Source of the DNA: Montifringilla adamsi
Lineage: Eukaryota; Chordata; Aves; Passeriformes; Passeridae
NCBI GenBank assembly: GCA_017590115.1
Contig: JAGGNK010013558.1
Coordinates: forward strand, 12,451,752 to 12,515,751
Direction of reading: 5' to 3'
Length of the DNA stretch: 64,000 bases
The notes under the pieces are model-generated. The model was not told where the DNA came from. It made no database searches and worked only from the letters and a program-made list of their open reading frames with translations. The translations under genes were made by a program, and so were the position numbers. Positions 13,101-24,677 of this stretch are shown in pieces (the first letter of the stretch is position 1; every line of letters begins with the position of its first letter).

Positions 13101-14637
13101 GTGTCTCCACCAAACTGACAACTTTCAGATGCACCAACAAACTAGTACAGGTGCAGGAGCAGCTCACAGGCAGGAGGCCATTCCGAGCAAGAGCTCTTTC
13201 TGCCCAGCCCAAGATGCTCCTAAACTTCACTGTGCTTCACCCTCAGCTCTGCACCTGCCTCTGCTGTGCCAGAAAGGCCACCAAAGCCACAGCCCCTGCC
13301 AATCACAAGGCCCTAAGGCCACTCTGCCACCCTGCAATCTGCTAGCCGTCCAACGCCCTCTCTGCAGGGCTTTCTAGGAAACTTCTCAGCCACCCTAACG
13401 CTGCCCCGACCCAGCAGTGCTCTGTAGCACCGCCAGCTCAGCTCCAGAGCACAGCTAATCCCCAGCTAGGGCAAGGAAATCCACGGCACACTGACCCATT
13501 TCATCCACAGCAAGCAGGACGTGGCACTCGCTGCCCAGATCCGAGGCATGGATGGCACAGATCTCTGTCTTGGCTGCATCCCAAGCACAGACATCCTTGA
13601 AGTCACACCTGTTGAAGGCAGCCAGACCCACAGACAGACCCACAAAGACGTATTCTCCAGACACTGCAAGGCAATTGGCTCTTTCAGTTACCTACCAAGA
13701 AAGGGAAAAGATGAGTGTACCCAACTGCATTCTCATCAGCCATACTACTGATATATTCCTGGCCTTTTCACCAGAAAATGCTGATTTATTCTACAAGGGA
13801 AACCTTTTGACTCATTCTTTCCCCACAAGAGTCTCTGTCACAGAGATTGGTCTGTGTTAGGAATGAGAAAGTTTTCTCCCATCTTTCCCCTTCCCACAAA
13901 CAGAAGGGGCTTTAAAGGCCAAGAGCTCAGGAGCATCCCGCCCTTCCCTTCCAGTGCAGAGCTGTGATGGGATGCTGAACTCCTCCAGGCAGTCACAGAA
14001 CACCAGCAGACACCAGAGTATCCTCCTGGACACCCCCACATAACCACAGGGAAGGCAGCACTGTCATCCTGCTCCCACTGGAGGATTCAGCAGAGCACAG
14101 AGCTGGGCTTGCCCACTCGTGTGCCACTGACTAATCACCTTCTCCCCAGCAAACAAGGGTGGAGCCAGCCTGGGAAGGTGAATTTAGTGTTTAATACCTA
14201 GAGAGGTGTGATAACTGGGTGGGAAGCAGAACCTGTCAGACAAGCTGAGAAGCTGCAGGCTTTAAAACTGAACCAGTGAGATGGTGGTGGCATTCTGAGG
14301 AAGGTCACGAACAGGAGAATGACAAGATCTGCTCTGGTGGTTAATGCTGTCTCTGCTGGGAGAGGCTCTGTACCTGGAATTCAGCTGTAGGAAAGCATTT
14401 TATGGGCTGGACCTTTCGTTTTTGTGCTTCTCGGAGCATCTCCCTTTTTTCAATGATTTCCACAGCACTCTCAAAAACCTGCATCACCAGTTTGTTGATC
14501 ATCCTGAGGGGCTGCGGCAGCACATCACGCTTTCGATCGGGATCCAGCAGGAAGAAATCTTCCTCCTCTTCCTTTGGCCATTCCTTTCCAGATGGTGGGG
14601 GAATCTCCAGGAGATGCTTCTGGGTATTCACTGCCAT
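4156..14637 (-). CDS. WDR93: WDR93, WD repeat domain 93 protein (15 coding exons)
   Basis: Exons in transcription order: 14637–14374, 13691–13496, 12865–12801, 12592–12514, 11663–11536, 10070–9983, 9441–9264, 9059–8992, 8498–8412, 8090–7959, 7454–7223, 6583–6523, 5835–5679, 5553–5352, 4267–4156. Reading phase is continuous through all junctions and gives 682 aa; the human protein is about 686 aa. Family-like stretches include the N-terminal PxPxGKEWP and LPQPLRM segments, LEVYQLPKDSWL (exon 5), PPKPIT (exon 6), LGLGYNHLIK with YLEAEG (exon 7), a WD-like ITIWDKH (exon 10) and IFCWDGTV (exon 13), then a charged helical tail ending in KKQ. The start ATG follows a probable acceptor (ctgcag just upstream), so a 5' untranslated exon should lie nearer the CpG island. 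The exon 5 donor (GTG|gtacaa) is weak and was chosen because it keeps phase. Molecular function is poorly established. Head-to-head with PEX11A. Confidence 0.93.
7323..7362 (-). repeat. WDR93: 21-bp in-frame tandem duplication in WDR93 exon 11
   Basis: Nineteen identical bases (7323–7341 and 7344–7362) recur with a 21-base period inside coding exon 11. On the coding strand this gives CGADPVY followed by CGADPVC, so seven residues are duplicated and the frame is kept. Confidence 0.85.
7459..7482. repeat. (GGAA)6 microsatellite next to WDR93 exon 11
   Basis: Six perfect GGAA units lie five bases upstream (in transcript sense) of exon 11. On the minus strand they read TTCC repeats and so form the polypyrimidine tract of that exon's splice acceptor. 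Confidence 0.9.
8676..8818. repeat. T-rich low-complexity tract in a WDR93 intron
   Basis: Several T runs of 9–13 bases are mixed with G runs, inside the intron between WDR93 exons 8 and 9. The cause is not evident; no flanking retroposon body or target-site duplication was recognised. Confidence 0.7.
10388..10399. repeat. Run of 12 G residues
   Basis: An uninterrupted homopolymer of 12 guanines in the WDR93 intron between exons 5 and 6. Length is likely to vary between individuals and between assemblies. Confidence 0.8.
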
Positions 14638-15105
14638 GGTTCTCCCTCTGCAGATGCAAAACGCACCACGGATGCAGGAATCACCCTGGATGCAGAAGAA
14701 TAAAGAGTCCTTCAATACTTTGTCTCATGAGGTAATGGGGGAAGACTTGATTAATGCTGTCTAAGGGGGTTTCTTTTCAGTATTGATAGCCAGAGCAACC
14801 CTGCTCTGCACAGCTCAATTCTCCTTGTATCGCCTCTGTCTCCCGGGGGTTTTGTCCTGCTCTGGGGATCCCAGCCACACAGGGATTTGCAGGCTGCCCA
14901 CAGGTAGAGAGCCCAAAAACTTTGTCACAAGCCTGTATAAGAATTATGGCAAAGCATTCAAAAGTATTCAAAAATATTATCTTGTTCTTCGTTAATTACC
15001 CAGGACTTATTCTTCCTGAGTAAAATCCCAACGATTAACTTTGAGAGCAGGTGCTCTCACTGGAAGTTTTATACTCCATTTCCAAGACACCGGGTGGTTT
15101 CGAGC

Positions 15106-15720
15106 TTCCCCTCCGCGGGGGGGCCGGGCGCACCCCACCGCCGCCACCCCTCACAGCGGCCTGACCTCGGAGCGGGGCCGGGGTCCGAGGGGCCGTGCCG
15201 GGGGCCGAGGGGCCGTGCCGGGGCCGAGGGGCCGGGCCGGGCTCCTCTGGCTTTCCCGGGAGGATCCGCCGCAGCTCAGCCGGCGGCTCCGAGCGGGGGA
15301 AGCCTTTAGGGGTGACACCGCCGCTGCTCCGTTGTTGACGGTTGCCGTGGTAACGGCCCCTCGGTGCCGCAGCCCGGCCGGGAACGCGGCGCGCAGCGGA
15401 GCGTTCCGTGGCGGGGCGGGGCCCGGGCGCGGCGGGGCGGAGCGGCCGCGGCCCCCGCGCTGCTCCCGCCGTGCCGCCGAGCCATGGAGGGCTTCGTGGG
15501 CTTCACCAACCGCTGCCAGGGCCGCGACCAACTCTTCCGGTGAGTGTGCGGGCAGGCGTCCTCCCCGCGACCCCCGGCACCCACCCAGGGCCCGTCAGCG
15601 GCGCCGCTCCCGCCGGGCCGCGGCCCCTCAGCCCGCCGGGCCCCGCCGCGGGCCGGGGACACCGCCCGCTCTGCCGGAGAGTGCTGCCGATCTCCTCCGG
15701 GGCCAGCGACAGGACGAGGA
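15106..15720. promoter_or_regulatory. CpG-rich bidirectional promoter region, WDR93/PEX11A
   Basis: A block dense in CG dinucleotides and GC boxes covers PEX11A exon 1 and its upstream side, and lies between the divergent starts of WDR93 (14637, minus) and PEX11A (15484, plus). The same head-to-head arrangement is known in mammals. There is no convincing TATA box. The boundaries were judged by eye from CG density. Confidence 0.7.
15184..15241. repeat. GC-rich tandem repeat in the PEX11A CpG block
   Basis: About three copies of a roughly 19-base unit built on CCGAGGGGCCGTGCCGGG sit 240–300 bases upstream of the PEX11A start codon. The several runs of three or more G could fold into a quadruplex. 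Confidence 0.75.
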
Positions 15721-18257
15721 GCAGTGGCCGTAAACTAAAACACAAGTTTCACCTCAGCTGAGGAGGAACTTGTGTGTATTTTGTGTGGCGGAGCGCTGGA
15801 GCAGCTGCCCAGGGAGTGTCCCTGAGGGCCTGGAGTCTCCCTCTCTGGGACATTCCGAACCCGCCCGGACACGTTCCCCTGTCACCCGCTCCAGGTGATC
15901 GCGCCTGGGCAGTGGGGTTGTGCTGCATGGTCTCCTTCCAGCCCTGGCAGTTCTGAGTCTGTGGAATGAACCTGTCCTGCTGCTGCCATCCTGTGATTGT
16001 CTGTGTCTCACCTGTGTCCCCCTCTCCTCGTTTTTTCCCTTCCAGAGCCACTCAGTACACATGCATGTTGCTTAGCTATTTAATAGAGAATAAAGCCGAT
16101 AAAAAGAAGCTGGTAATGAAACTCAAGCAGTTGGAATCTAGCATGAGCTCTGGCCGGAAAAGTAAGTACCCGGTGTCTAGAGGGATAAGACCTTCTTCAC
16201 TTGCTCCTTGCACTCCCAGCTCCTGCCCTTGTGTTTCCTCTAGTTAACCTACCCTGAGCCACAAAACCTCTTTTAATACATTTACAAAACTGTCAATAGA
16301 CTTATCCCTGCCATGGCTTGCCAGGCTAGGTAGGGCTAAATAGATTTTTTTTTTTATTTTACTTCTTCAGCCTCCTCTTCAGTTAGACAATCAGAATTAC
16401 TGCTGGAAGGATGAGAGGAATAAGTTCACAGTCAGCTGTTGCTGTAGAGGCCAACCTGACACCTCTGTTCAAGGACAGACCAGGGTTATGAGGCAGGGCT
16501 AACTCACTGTGTGCTCATTAGTCCTTCCAGCTGATGGGTTGAGACAGCCCAGTGCTGAAAGATCATCATCCCACAAAATCACCTCTGAAAGACCATCCTT
16601 CAATATGGCTTTTATATCCTACTTAACATATTAATCTCTTTAGCATTTATACCCTACTAAATCACATACCCTTCCATGCTTATAGCCTGACCATTTGCAT
16701 CACTCTGGTCTGTGTCACGGTTGCATCCACGATGATTACACTGTTACTATGTGTGTATCACTGGTTTGCAGCTTGGTCTTCCACCCACTTGTCAATTGCT
16801 CAATCCTGGAACAACTGCAACCCATGAGACAAATATTCTAGTCTATCGGATTGCCATGGATTTGTTTATTATTCCATCAGCTGTAGAGTTATGGTATTTT
16901 CTAGTGGAGAGGCCAACTGGTTTATCAGCATAGGCATAATTCTTGTGCTTCTGCTAAATGAATCACTAATAGACACCAGGCCTAAATTCAGGGCTCTTGT
17001 AGTTCCACCAGGCTTGGGTGCTGTCAACATCTGTCACTGTGACAAGGCAGCAGGGTGTAAAAAGTGTTTTCAATAATATTGTATTAACATTCAGGGGGCA
17101 AAACCCAAACGGTGCAGCGGGTGAAATCAGGTTTGCCGTATGTTGCAGCTTGAAATGGAACACAGTGTTCCACATGGTTTGCAGGGAGCTGCTACATGTG
17201 CCTCTGGCAGATTCGTGGCTGAGGAGGGACTTTGGTCTCTGTGCTCAGCACGTGAATCAGCGGCTTTCACAGGCACAGAGGCAACCTGTGTCTCATGGCT
17301 GCAATAGGATTAATGCAGAAACATCTTCTGTCCACAACGTGAGGTAAAATATACAGCTGAAATTAGAGGCTCTGTTTGTGTTCTTTATTTGCTGGCACTG
17401 ACTCCTGCAGAGCCGAGGGTGATATTGGTCCAGAGGGCCCCCAGGTGCAAGAACGGAGTGGCAAGAGAGGCTGCAAGTCCTGGCTATTGACCAAACCTGT
17501 GTGCATGTCCTGGGCTGGTGATGTTTACACAGAACTGAGACGTTTACACCCCTTTCCTCACTAATCCTGGGAAGTGCTCAAGCATACAAATGCCCGGAGC
17601 CCTCCAGGTTTTGTGAAAGTACACGCGGACTGCAGCAGGCCGAGCTCTGCGTGAGGCCGGGCCGTGCTAACCTGTCTGGGGTTTCTTGCAGTGTTCAGAC
17701 TGGGCAATATGGTGCACGCCTTGGTGGCAGCCAGGAGAGCTGCAGAGCTGCCAGAGGTGGTTCCTCGCCTGTGCCTCACAGCCTCCCACCTGAGCCGGGC
17801 CCTGTACTTCGTGTGCGACGCCGTGCTCTGGCTCAGGAGCGTCGGGCTCCAGCCGCACGTCGACAAACCCAAGTGGCACACCTGGGCTACCAAGTGCTAC
17901 TACTGCTCCCTTCTGATGAATCTGGCCAGGGACTGCTATGAGATCTCCTGGAGGCTGGAACAAGCTGCACTGGAAGAAAAGACAAAGGAGAATTCCGTCT
18001 GGCAGAAGCACAGCGAGGAACTAAACGGTGTGAAAAGTGATGGTTTGCACAATTTTCTCTGCCAGCTCTTTCAGATACTGAAAAGGAATCCTCCTTTGCT
18101 GCTGGACTTGGTGAAGAACCTCTGTGATCTCTCAGGCCCTTTGGATACGCTGGGAATCTACAAGACCAACCCAGGAGTGATTGGTTTCTGCGGCATCCTG
18201 TCCTCGCTGGTGGGGATCCTCACATTAGCAAGCCCACACCTGAAGCTGAAACAGTGA
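15484..18257 (+). CDS. PEX11A: PEX11A, peroxisomal membrane protein 11 alpha (3 exons)
   Basis: Exons 15484–15539, 16046–16161 and 17692–18257 join in phase (AG|GT-type junctions) to 245 aa; human PEX11A is 247 aa. PEX11 proteins sit in the peroxisomal membrane, bend and elongate it, and so promote peroxisome division. Recognisable family stretches are the N-terminal FTNRCQGRDQLFRATQYTCM, the MKLKQLESSMSSGRK amphipathic region, LCLTASHLSRALYFVCD, the LLDLVKNLCDLSGPLDTLGIY segment near the C-terminus, and a short lysine-containing tail (LKLKQ). The ATG is in good context (GCCATGG) inside the CpG block. After GRK this protein has Met where the human one has Trp, because the exon 2/3 junction codon reads ATG. 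PPARα-driven expression is known for the mammalian gene. The length and the LDTLGIY segment favour the alpha paralogue over PEX11B or PEX11G. Confidence 0.95.
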
Positions 18258-20769
18258 CATGAAAGGAGCTGCATAGTATAAGGCTGCAGCTTTGATCCTC
18301 TGACAGATTTTTATCTTCATATAGCACTTTCGAATGAACATGTCTTAAAATAATCTCAAGATTAATTTTGTCCTCTGAAGAAGTGAATTCTGCCACTTTT
18401 CCTTCCCTGTGCCTTTGCAGATGAGTTTAGTGCCATGACACACTAACTGATGGGGTGGAGAGAGGAAAAGGCTGAGTAATATTTCACAAACAAAAAGAGG
18501 ACTTGGAACTTGGCTGCTAGATAAGAAAATATTCCTTTATTTTAATACAGGGTTGTGAAATAACTGCATAAGCAACTGTAATAGGTATTATGATTCATGA
18601 CTGCACTAATCATGTTTACACTGGAACGTTTCAATTCACTAATCCAAGGTCCCTGCAGTCAGATTGCCTCAAATGGGCTAAGGTGGATTAGGAGCTGCAT
18701 TAGAGCAGCCTGAAGTCAGGGGTGAGTGTTCTGATGGGTTTGGGTTGCTGGATCCTGTGCGCTGCAGGCACTGAGCACACTGTGGTGGTACCTGGAAAGG
18801 GTCTCTGTGGTGTGTGCACCGGTGGTGCTGGAGCTGCAGTCTAGTGAGTGCCAACTCCTGTCCCAAAAAATCTGCACTTTCTTTGTTTCCTTTGATACTG
18901 TGAGCCAGGGACTGTTGGCCAGTGACTCTGACTGCTCCAGCAGGCCACAGCTGAGGGCTTTGGTGCAGGACAGTGTATTAACTCCCAAACCCCTGTAATT
19001 GCAAGCACAACTATTTTCCATTAATGATATCGTGATAAGGAGCTTGTTTTTCTCTTTTAATTTTACATGAAAAATTCCAGTCTAATAAGGAGTTTGGAAC
19101 ATGCAGTTAAGGAGAGAAGCCTGGCTCAGAGCTTGTTGAGTCACAAAAACTGCAAGGACATGTTTGTAGTTGTGTAAGCTCCAGGAGGAAAGAGAATGGA
19201 GTTTGTCGTGGTAACATCAGAATCCTGTGTGGAAGAAAGCTTTTTACTGGATTTGGGCATTCATGGTTTAGACTTTCTTATCTGGTGCTCCCTGTCCTCC
19301 CTGCTCATGAGCACATGACTGCTTGTGTGTTCCCTCGCTGGCTGAATGGGTTCAACCATTTGAAAATGCCTCATTTTGTTGCCCTGCAACTGTGTTATTG
19401 TTCATCACTGACCTCACTGGCAGTGATGGCTGGCAGTGTAACTGGGTTAAAAGAGAAATGCTGTGTCCAGCTCTCTAGCATGGCATGCAGTTTTTGCTGC
19501 TCCTGACTTTGCAGAGTACCAATTTGACACCATCTGAGACAAAATTGCACATTACACAGGAGATAAATTTAACGTTTTTCTTCATCAGAGTTAGGCCTGT
19601 GTGTTCTGCTGCTTCATGGTGTAAGAAGTCCTTGTTTAATCTGTCAAGGAGATGTGAACAGACTAACCTGGACCAAAGTTCTCATTTATTATTTCTGATG
19701 CTATCTAAAACCAGAAAATTAAAAGGTGTGGGTCTCCTTTATTAAAAGGCAAAGGATGTGGAATTAAGTAAGCAGGTGAGGCAGTGCTCCAGTTTACCTG
19801 AAGTTGTGCTTGGGCTTGGAATTACTTCCAGTTTGAATATGAAGTGATAGCCTGCCAATGAAGTGTTTGAAAAGAAAGAGGTTGCTGGGCAGGATAATTA
19901 AGTGTGTTTGAAGATCAGATGTGGCCTTCAGCAGCTCTTCTTTTCAATATGGAAATGAGTAGCACTAAAAGTAGGAGCATACTGGCAGCTCAGGCCAAAA
20001 TGGAGCATTGTGTGTGGAATATATATTGTAGGCTATATTCTAGGCTTCCTCTCCTTTATAACAATGGATTTGTTTGTTTGTTTGTTTCTCCATTTGTGTT
20101 TCATCTCCTGGCAATGTGGAAGCCATCCCTACCTTAGTCAGAGTTGATCATTATCCCAGTGTGTAGCATCCCCTGGAAAAAAGGAAGAGGAGTCTCTCTC
20201 ATCTGACAGTGGAGGTTTGACCAGCTTTTGCCTACAGAGTTCCATCTTATTGCTAAAAATGTGTTTTCAGTCCCACTCAGGGGAGCTCTCAGATGCAAAA
20301 TACTTCACAAAATACTTTCACTGGTTTGCCAGCTGCTTTCTCTTTCACTCTTACTCTTTTCAGGGAAAGCCATTGATACAGCCCAATCTACACCTCCCTG
20401 TGCCCTGCAGGCAAACACTGTGCAAAGCCCTGAGCCAGGCTTTGATGTTTCTGGTAGGGCCTGATGTGGATTAGCTTGTACAATTTTATTGAGGGAAATG
20501 GGAGTGAGTTTTTAGCCTGCCTCAGCCCTACCTGTCCCATTCTCCATTACACAGGCTGGAACACACAGGAGTACCTCTGTTTACTGGATGTTAAGCACTA
20601 ATATTTGCCTTCTGCTCCCCAGCTGGAGGCTGGTGATTTAAGGTACCTTAACAAAATGTGACTGAAGCCATAGGATTGTGATCATGTGGAGAAAATCCGT
20701 TTAGTGCCTTTTTTTGTATCTGTTTCTAGTACAGCACTTGGAGTAAGAACAAGTTGTTTGAACATAAGC

Positions 20770-20775
20770 AATAAA
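20770..20775 (+). terminator. PEX11A: Possible PEX11A polyadenylation signal
   Basis: A canonical AATAAA followed by GT-rich sequence (gtgatgagtgtgacactgtg) about 2.5 kb past the stop codon. Other AATAAA copies occur at 21599 and near 21689, so which one is used is a guess. Confidence 0.35.
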
Positions 20776-21558
20776 CTGTGATGAGTGTGACACTGTGTCT
20801 GTGTATAACTTGGAAGGTGGTGTAAAGAGATGCTGAAGGAGGGAGAATTCCTCCCATCTCTGAATTTCATGACGGGTGACACTCTTAAAGATACATTGCC
20901 TGTGAGTGGGTTCTGGAGCTTTCGTTTTGCAGTACCCACTTGGCAGCCAGATTCATCCAGCTAATTTAGAATCACAATTTCAGCTGCAAAACCATTAAGA
21001 AATATGTGAGTATCAGATGAAACTGCATCCTTTGAATGCCCTGAAACAAGGAGGTGTTTTGGGAATTGCCATCAGCTGCCTTTGAGTACCAGCAGTGAGG
21101 GCTGGAGCCTTATGGCCGGTGTAGGCACAGCTGGGTGAAGGACAGGAGCACCTGCATTTCAGTATCTTATAAACAGCTTTTCATTTGGATGGTCGTGGCT
21201 TAATGACAAATGCCACAGGGAACAAAGGGTGACATCTCGGGCAGAGGTGGCAAGAGATGGAGCCAGGATAACCATTAAACTGAGCTCACTGTTAGCTCCT
21301 ACCCCCTGCAGTGAGAGTTTTGCAAACTTGGAAGCTCCAAAATGTCAGCTCCTGAACAATGTATAAAGTGTGGCATTCAGGAGTGCTTTAGCAAGAGTTT
21401 CCTTCTGGATTAGTGGCCTCATACCCACTTTGTAATGGAAACAGTAGGAGAGTGGTCTCTTTTGCTTACAGACAGGGCCTTCCTAGCATTAGCACTGCTT
21501 GCCATGACATTTCAAGGAATATGTGAGCCATTGGGGATTCCCAGGTGAGCATCAAGAG

Positions 21559-21571
21559 CAGGCAAAGGTTA
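21559..21571 (+). promoter_or_regulatory. Weak DR1-like motif between PEX11A and PLIN1
   Basis: CAGGCAAAGGTTA matches the DR1 consensus for PPAR/RXR or HNF4 (AGGTCA-A-AGGTCA) at 9 of 13 positions. It was chosen because the mouse Pex11a–Plin1 interval is known to hold a shared PPAR response element. The match alone is not significant. Confidence 0.2.
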
Positions 21572-23089
21572 AAAACCAACATCTCCAGGGAGATACCAAA
21601 TAAAGCAATTCTGTAGAGGAAGTGTCACTAGGGGAGGGTGTGAGTAGTATTCCAAGTGTCTAAAAGCTTTTCTGCCTGGAGCAAGGCAATAAATCGGTCT
21701 CCAGATCCAGGAGATCATATTGCCACAAAGAATTAAATCACACTTTTTTTTTTTTTTTTACTGAAAGTAAAATAAAAATCTAAATAGCTTGCCTAGGAGG
21801 CATCCTTAAAAAGAAACCGGGCAGACTGTCAGCACTGGTTATGGGGTAGCTGATCCTGCATGGAAATAGGACAGATACTTCTCCAGCCCCTTCCCAGAAC
21901 AAAGTATAAAGGTGCCTTGCAGGGATTTGGAGATCTGACTCATCCCCTCACCATGGTATATTAAGGAGTATGAAGCAGACTGCAGAGTCAGGGGTGTGAA
22001 AGTGCTTCCCTGCACCCTGTGGATCTGTGAGCTCTAAACATTGCCTGCAGGAGCACAGGGGGTGCTTCTGGTGGAAGCTGGAGTGGTGGGGCAGGGATGC
22101 CGTGGTACCTTTGCCCTGCAGAGCTGGGGCTGGCACAGCCTTTGCCCCAGAGGAAGGGGAGGGGATGAGCACAGGCGTTAGTAGGGCAAGGGCTGTGTTG
22201 GCTCCTGACTCCAGCCAAGGCAAGGAGGAGGTTGCTGTGCCCTCTGCACTTTCAGCCAGGCCAGCAGGGCTGGAAAAAGTCTCAGTGCCAAGAGAACAAA
22301 CTTCCAAGCAGGCTGGTGCCCTTTGTCCCTCTGTCTCAAGGGCAGTGTCTGACCCCAGCACCAGCTGGAGGCAGCCCAGCACATTCATGTGCCTCTGCAC
22401 CCAGCCAGCAAGGCAGGCACAGCCCCGGGCTGCGAGCAAACTCTGGGCTCTTTGGGAAGCAAAGGAGGATTTTCTTTCCATCTGTGGCTTTCCCATGCCC
22501 CAGAGAAGCCTCCCACCCCGATGCAGGAGTAGTGCAGCCACAAACAGGGAGCCATGGAGCTGTGCTGGGTGCTCACCTCCATGTGCTGAATGGGAATGCT
22601 GGGCAGCTGTGGGCATTGTGCGCCACATGCCAAGGGGCTCCCTGCCTCACCAGCTGATCCAGGACACACAGCAGCCCTGGACCACTCACCTGCACTGATC
22701 TCCCTGGTTATTGCCTTGTCCTCTGGCATTTGTCCTCTTTCCACCACACTGTCCTGGTCTCATCAGTGTGGCTCATCTGTAGTCAATAACCAAAACTTGG
22801 CATGGCCCCACACAGGTGGTGTTGTCTTCTTTTCAATCAGTACCACAAATGGATTTGTTAACGATGGTGTGAGTCCTGAGTGTGCCTCCTGTGCACTGAG
22901 GCCATGGAAGAGCAGCATTTTAGTGAGGGCACTGCTGGCTGGTCAAGGAGGGCAGTTGTTCCTCTACAAAGCATTTGTGAATCCACATGTGGGGAACCAC
23001 GTCTTGCTTTGGTTCCACCATCACAGGAGACATCTTGAATAGTCTGTCAGAAGATCACTGAGAGGGTAGGGCATTCAGGGGCACGGAAC

Positions 23090-23375
23090 AGAGGCTGCAC
23101 CAGCACCAAGTGGGGCACAAACTCTGCTCAGAGGTGCACAAAGCAAGAATAGGAGATGTCAGGTACAACGAAGAAAATTCCAGCTGGACATTAGGAAAAA
23201 ATAGTTTAACCATTAGTATGGTTAGCACAGGAACTGGGCCCCAGAGAGAGAGGAATGCTCTCACTGGAAGTTTTTAAGACTGGATATGACCTAGAGCAAC
23301 CGGATCTGGCTTTGAGGGTAGCCCTGCTTTGAGCAGGAATTGAATGAGGTGTTCTTCAGAGATCATTTCCAAACT
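23090..23375 (+). mobile_element. Decayed CR1-like LINE 3' fragment
   Basis: The order of motifs follows the 3' end of avian CR1 elements: an 'ccagctggacattagga' stretch, a 'gaatgctctcactggaagtttttaagac' type segment, then a 'gatctggctttgagg...agcaggaattgaatgag' stretch. Many substitutions indicate an old insertion. No open reading frame remains. Ends are approximate; the terminal octamer repeats were not identified. Confidence 0.6.
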
Positions 23376-23709
23376 GATCTTTTTCTCCATCTACCCCAAA
23401 TACCTAAAGCTTTCCTAATATAGTGTCTGCCCTGACCCTCAGCTAAAGCCTCCTCACCAAAAGTTTCATGAATCATCTTAGAAATTGCAGACCTGGCCAA
23501 ACCAGATTGTTTCAAGCAGAATATGTCCCCCACATCTGCCTTCTCCTTGTGCTCAGTGAGCTCTCCTGAGGAGAAGCCATGTTCCTGGTCTGTGTTAGGT
23601 TTCCCATAGCAGGGCTTACAGAAATACAGGAAGGTTGTAATCTCTTAGGAAACCCTGACTCTTCACCTTCTCCCTGTCTGCTCATGGATCTGTTGCTTTC
23701 GAGGTGCTG

Positions 23710-23722
23710 AGGTCCCAGGGCA
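23710..23722 (+). promoter_or_regulatory. Candidate PPAR response element (DR1) upstream of PLIN1
   Basis: AGGTCCCAGGGCA is two AGGTCA-type half-sites, each with one mismatch, spaced by one base. It lies about 970 bases upstream of the PLIN1 start codon. PLIN1 is a PPARγ target in mammals. A 10-of-12 half-site match would be expected about 0.5 times by chance in an interval this long when both strands are searched, so this is a candidate only. Confidence 0.3.
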
Positions 23723-24677
23723 GCTTCTTCTCATCTTCTGTGGAAGGAGTGGTGTTAAACCCTGGAACGTTTCAGACGTGCTGTGGCTTCTGGACTCTGC
23801 AGGGAAGGCGGCAAAGGGGATTTTCTGCCGTCATCTGTTCCCAATTACGGTGGTTTCAGGGAGCTCCTTGGCCCGTTTCCACCACAATCCCTCAGCTCCC
23901 AAGCCCACGCAACTGGAGGTGGGGCCTCGTGGTGGTGGTAGTGGCCAGAGCACGGTGCATCACCCTCACAAGACCAGGGTGAAGGGACAGTGCAGACACC
24001 ACTCTCCTGCTCTGCTGGGGACAGGCTGGCCCTTGGTGAGTAGTCTGTGCCCACTGGGTGCTCCAGGACAGCTTCAGTGGGAGCAGGGAGTGAGAGCAAG
24101 GATCACCCATTCTCTCTAGATTTCTAGAATTTCATCTGCTGCTAAGAAAAAGGTTCTGTGCTGGGGTTGGGGCTGTGTTTTCACCAGGATGAGTGTTGGC
24201 ATTATGAGCAGCAGATATGTGCAAGGGGGATGCTGACCTCAGCTGGACATCTCACCATATCCCTGCCCCCCACTCTTCTATCTGCTCCTGTCCTGCCTTC
24301 TTACCCCTTCTCAGCCAGAGTCTATTCTCATGCACATCTGTTAGCATCCTGGTTGCTCTGAGTTTGCTTTGCCAGCATACTTTATCCTGCCCTTACCGTA
24401 ACTTCTCTAAACCAAATGCCTCTCAGCTCATTTTTTTGGATCTTTGGGTGTTAAGGGACATGAGCAGGGCAGGGCTGCATGGAGGCTTTGGTTTTACAGA
24501 TTAACTGGTAAAAAGTCAAGTGTTGGGCAATGCCACGTCCATTGCACCCAGAGTAGGTGTGTGTCAGCCCAGCTGCTGTGCTTGGGGGTGCAGGAGTGAG
24601 GGGGGAGCTCAAGCCCAGCCCTGCTTTCAGGCAGAGTCTGCGGTTCCCAACTTTGCTTTGCAGGTGGATGTGCCACA

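Larger units (their letters stand above)
18258..24663. other. Intergenic region between PEX11A and PLIN1
   Basis: About 6.4 kb without a gene I can support. It must hold the PEX11A 3' untranslated region and probably a PLIN1 5' non-coding exon, since the PLIN1 start codon is preceded by a splice acceptor at about 24,664. A CR1-like remnant and two DR1-like motifs are listed separately. Opposed open frames of about 225 codons at 21948–22698 lie on both strands of one GC-rich stretch and look like chance. Confidence 0.6.

Noticed and set aside
21948..22698. Opposed open frames of about 225 codons on both strands
   Set aside because: A GC-rich stretch with no family resemblance, no splice partners and no CpG start; mutual overlap points to chance.
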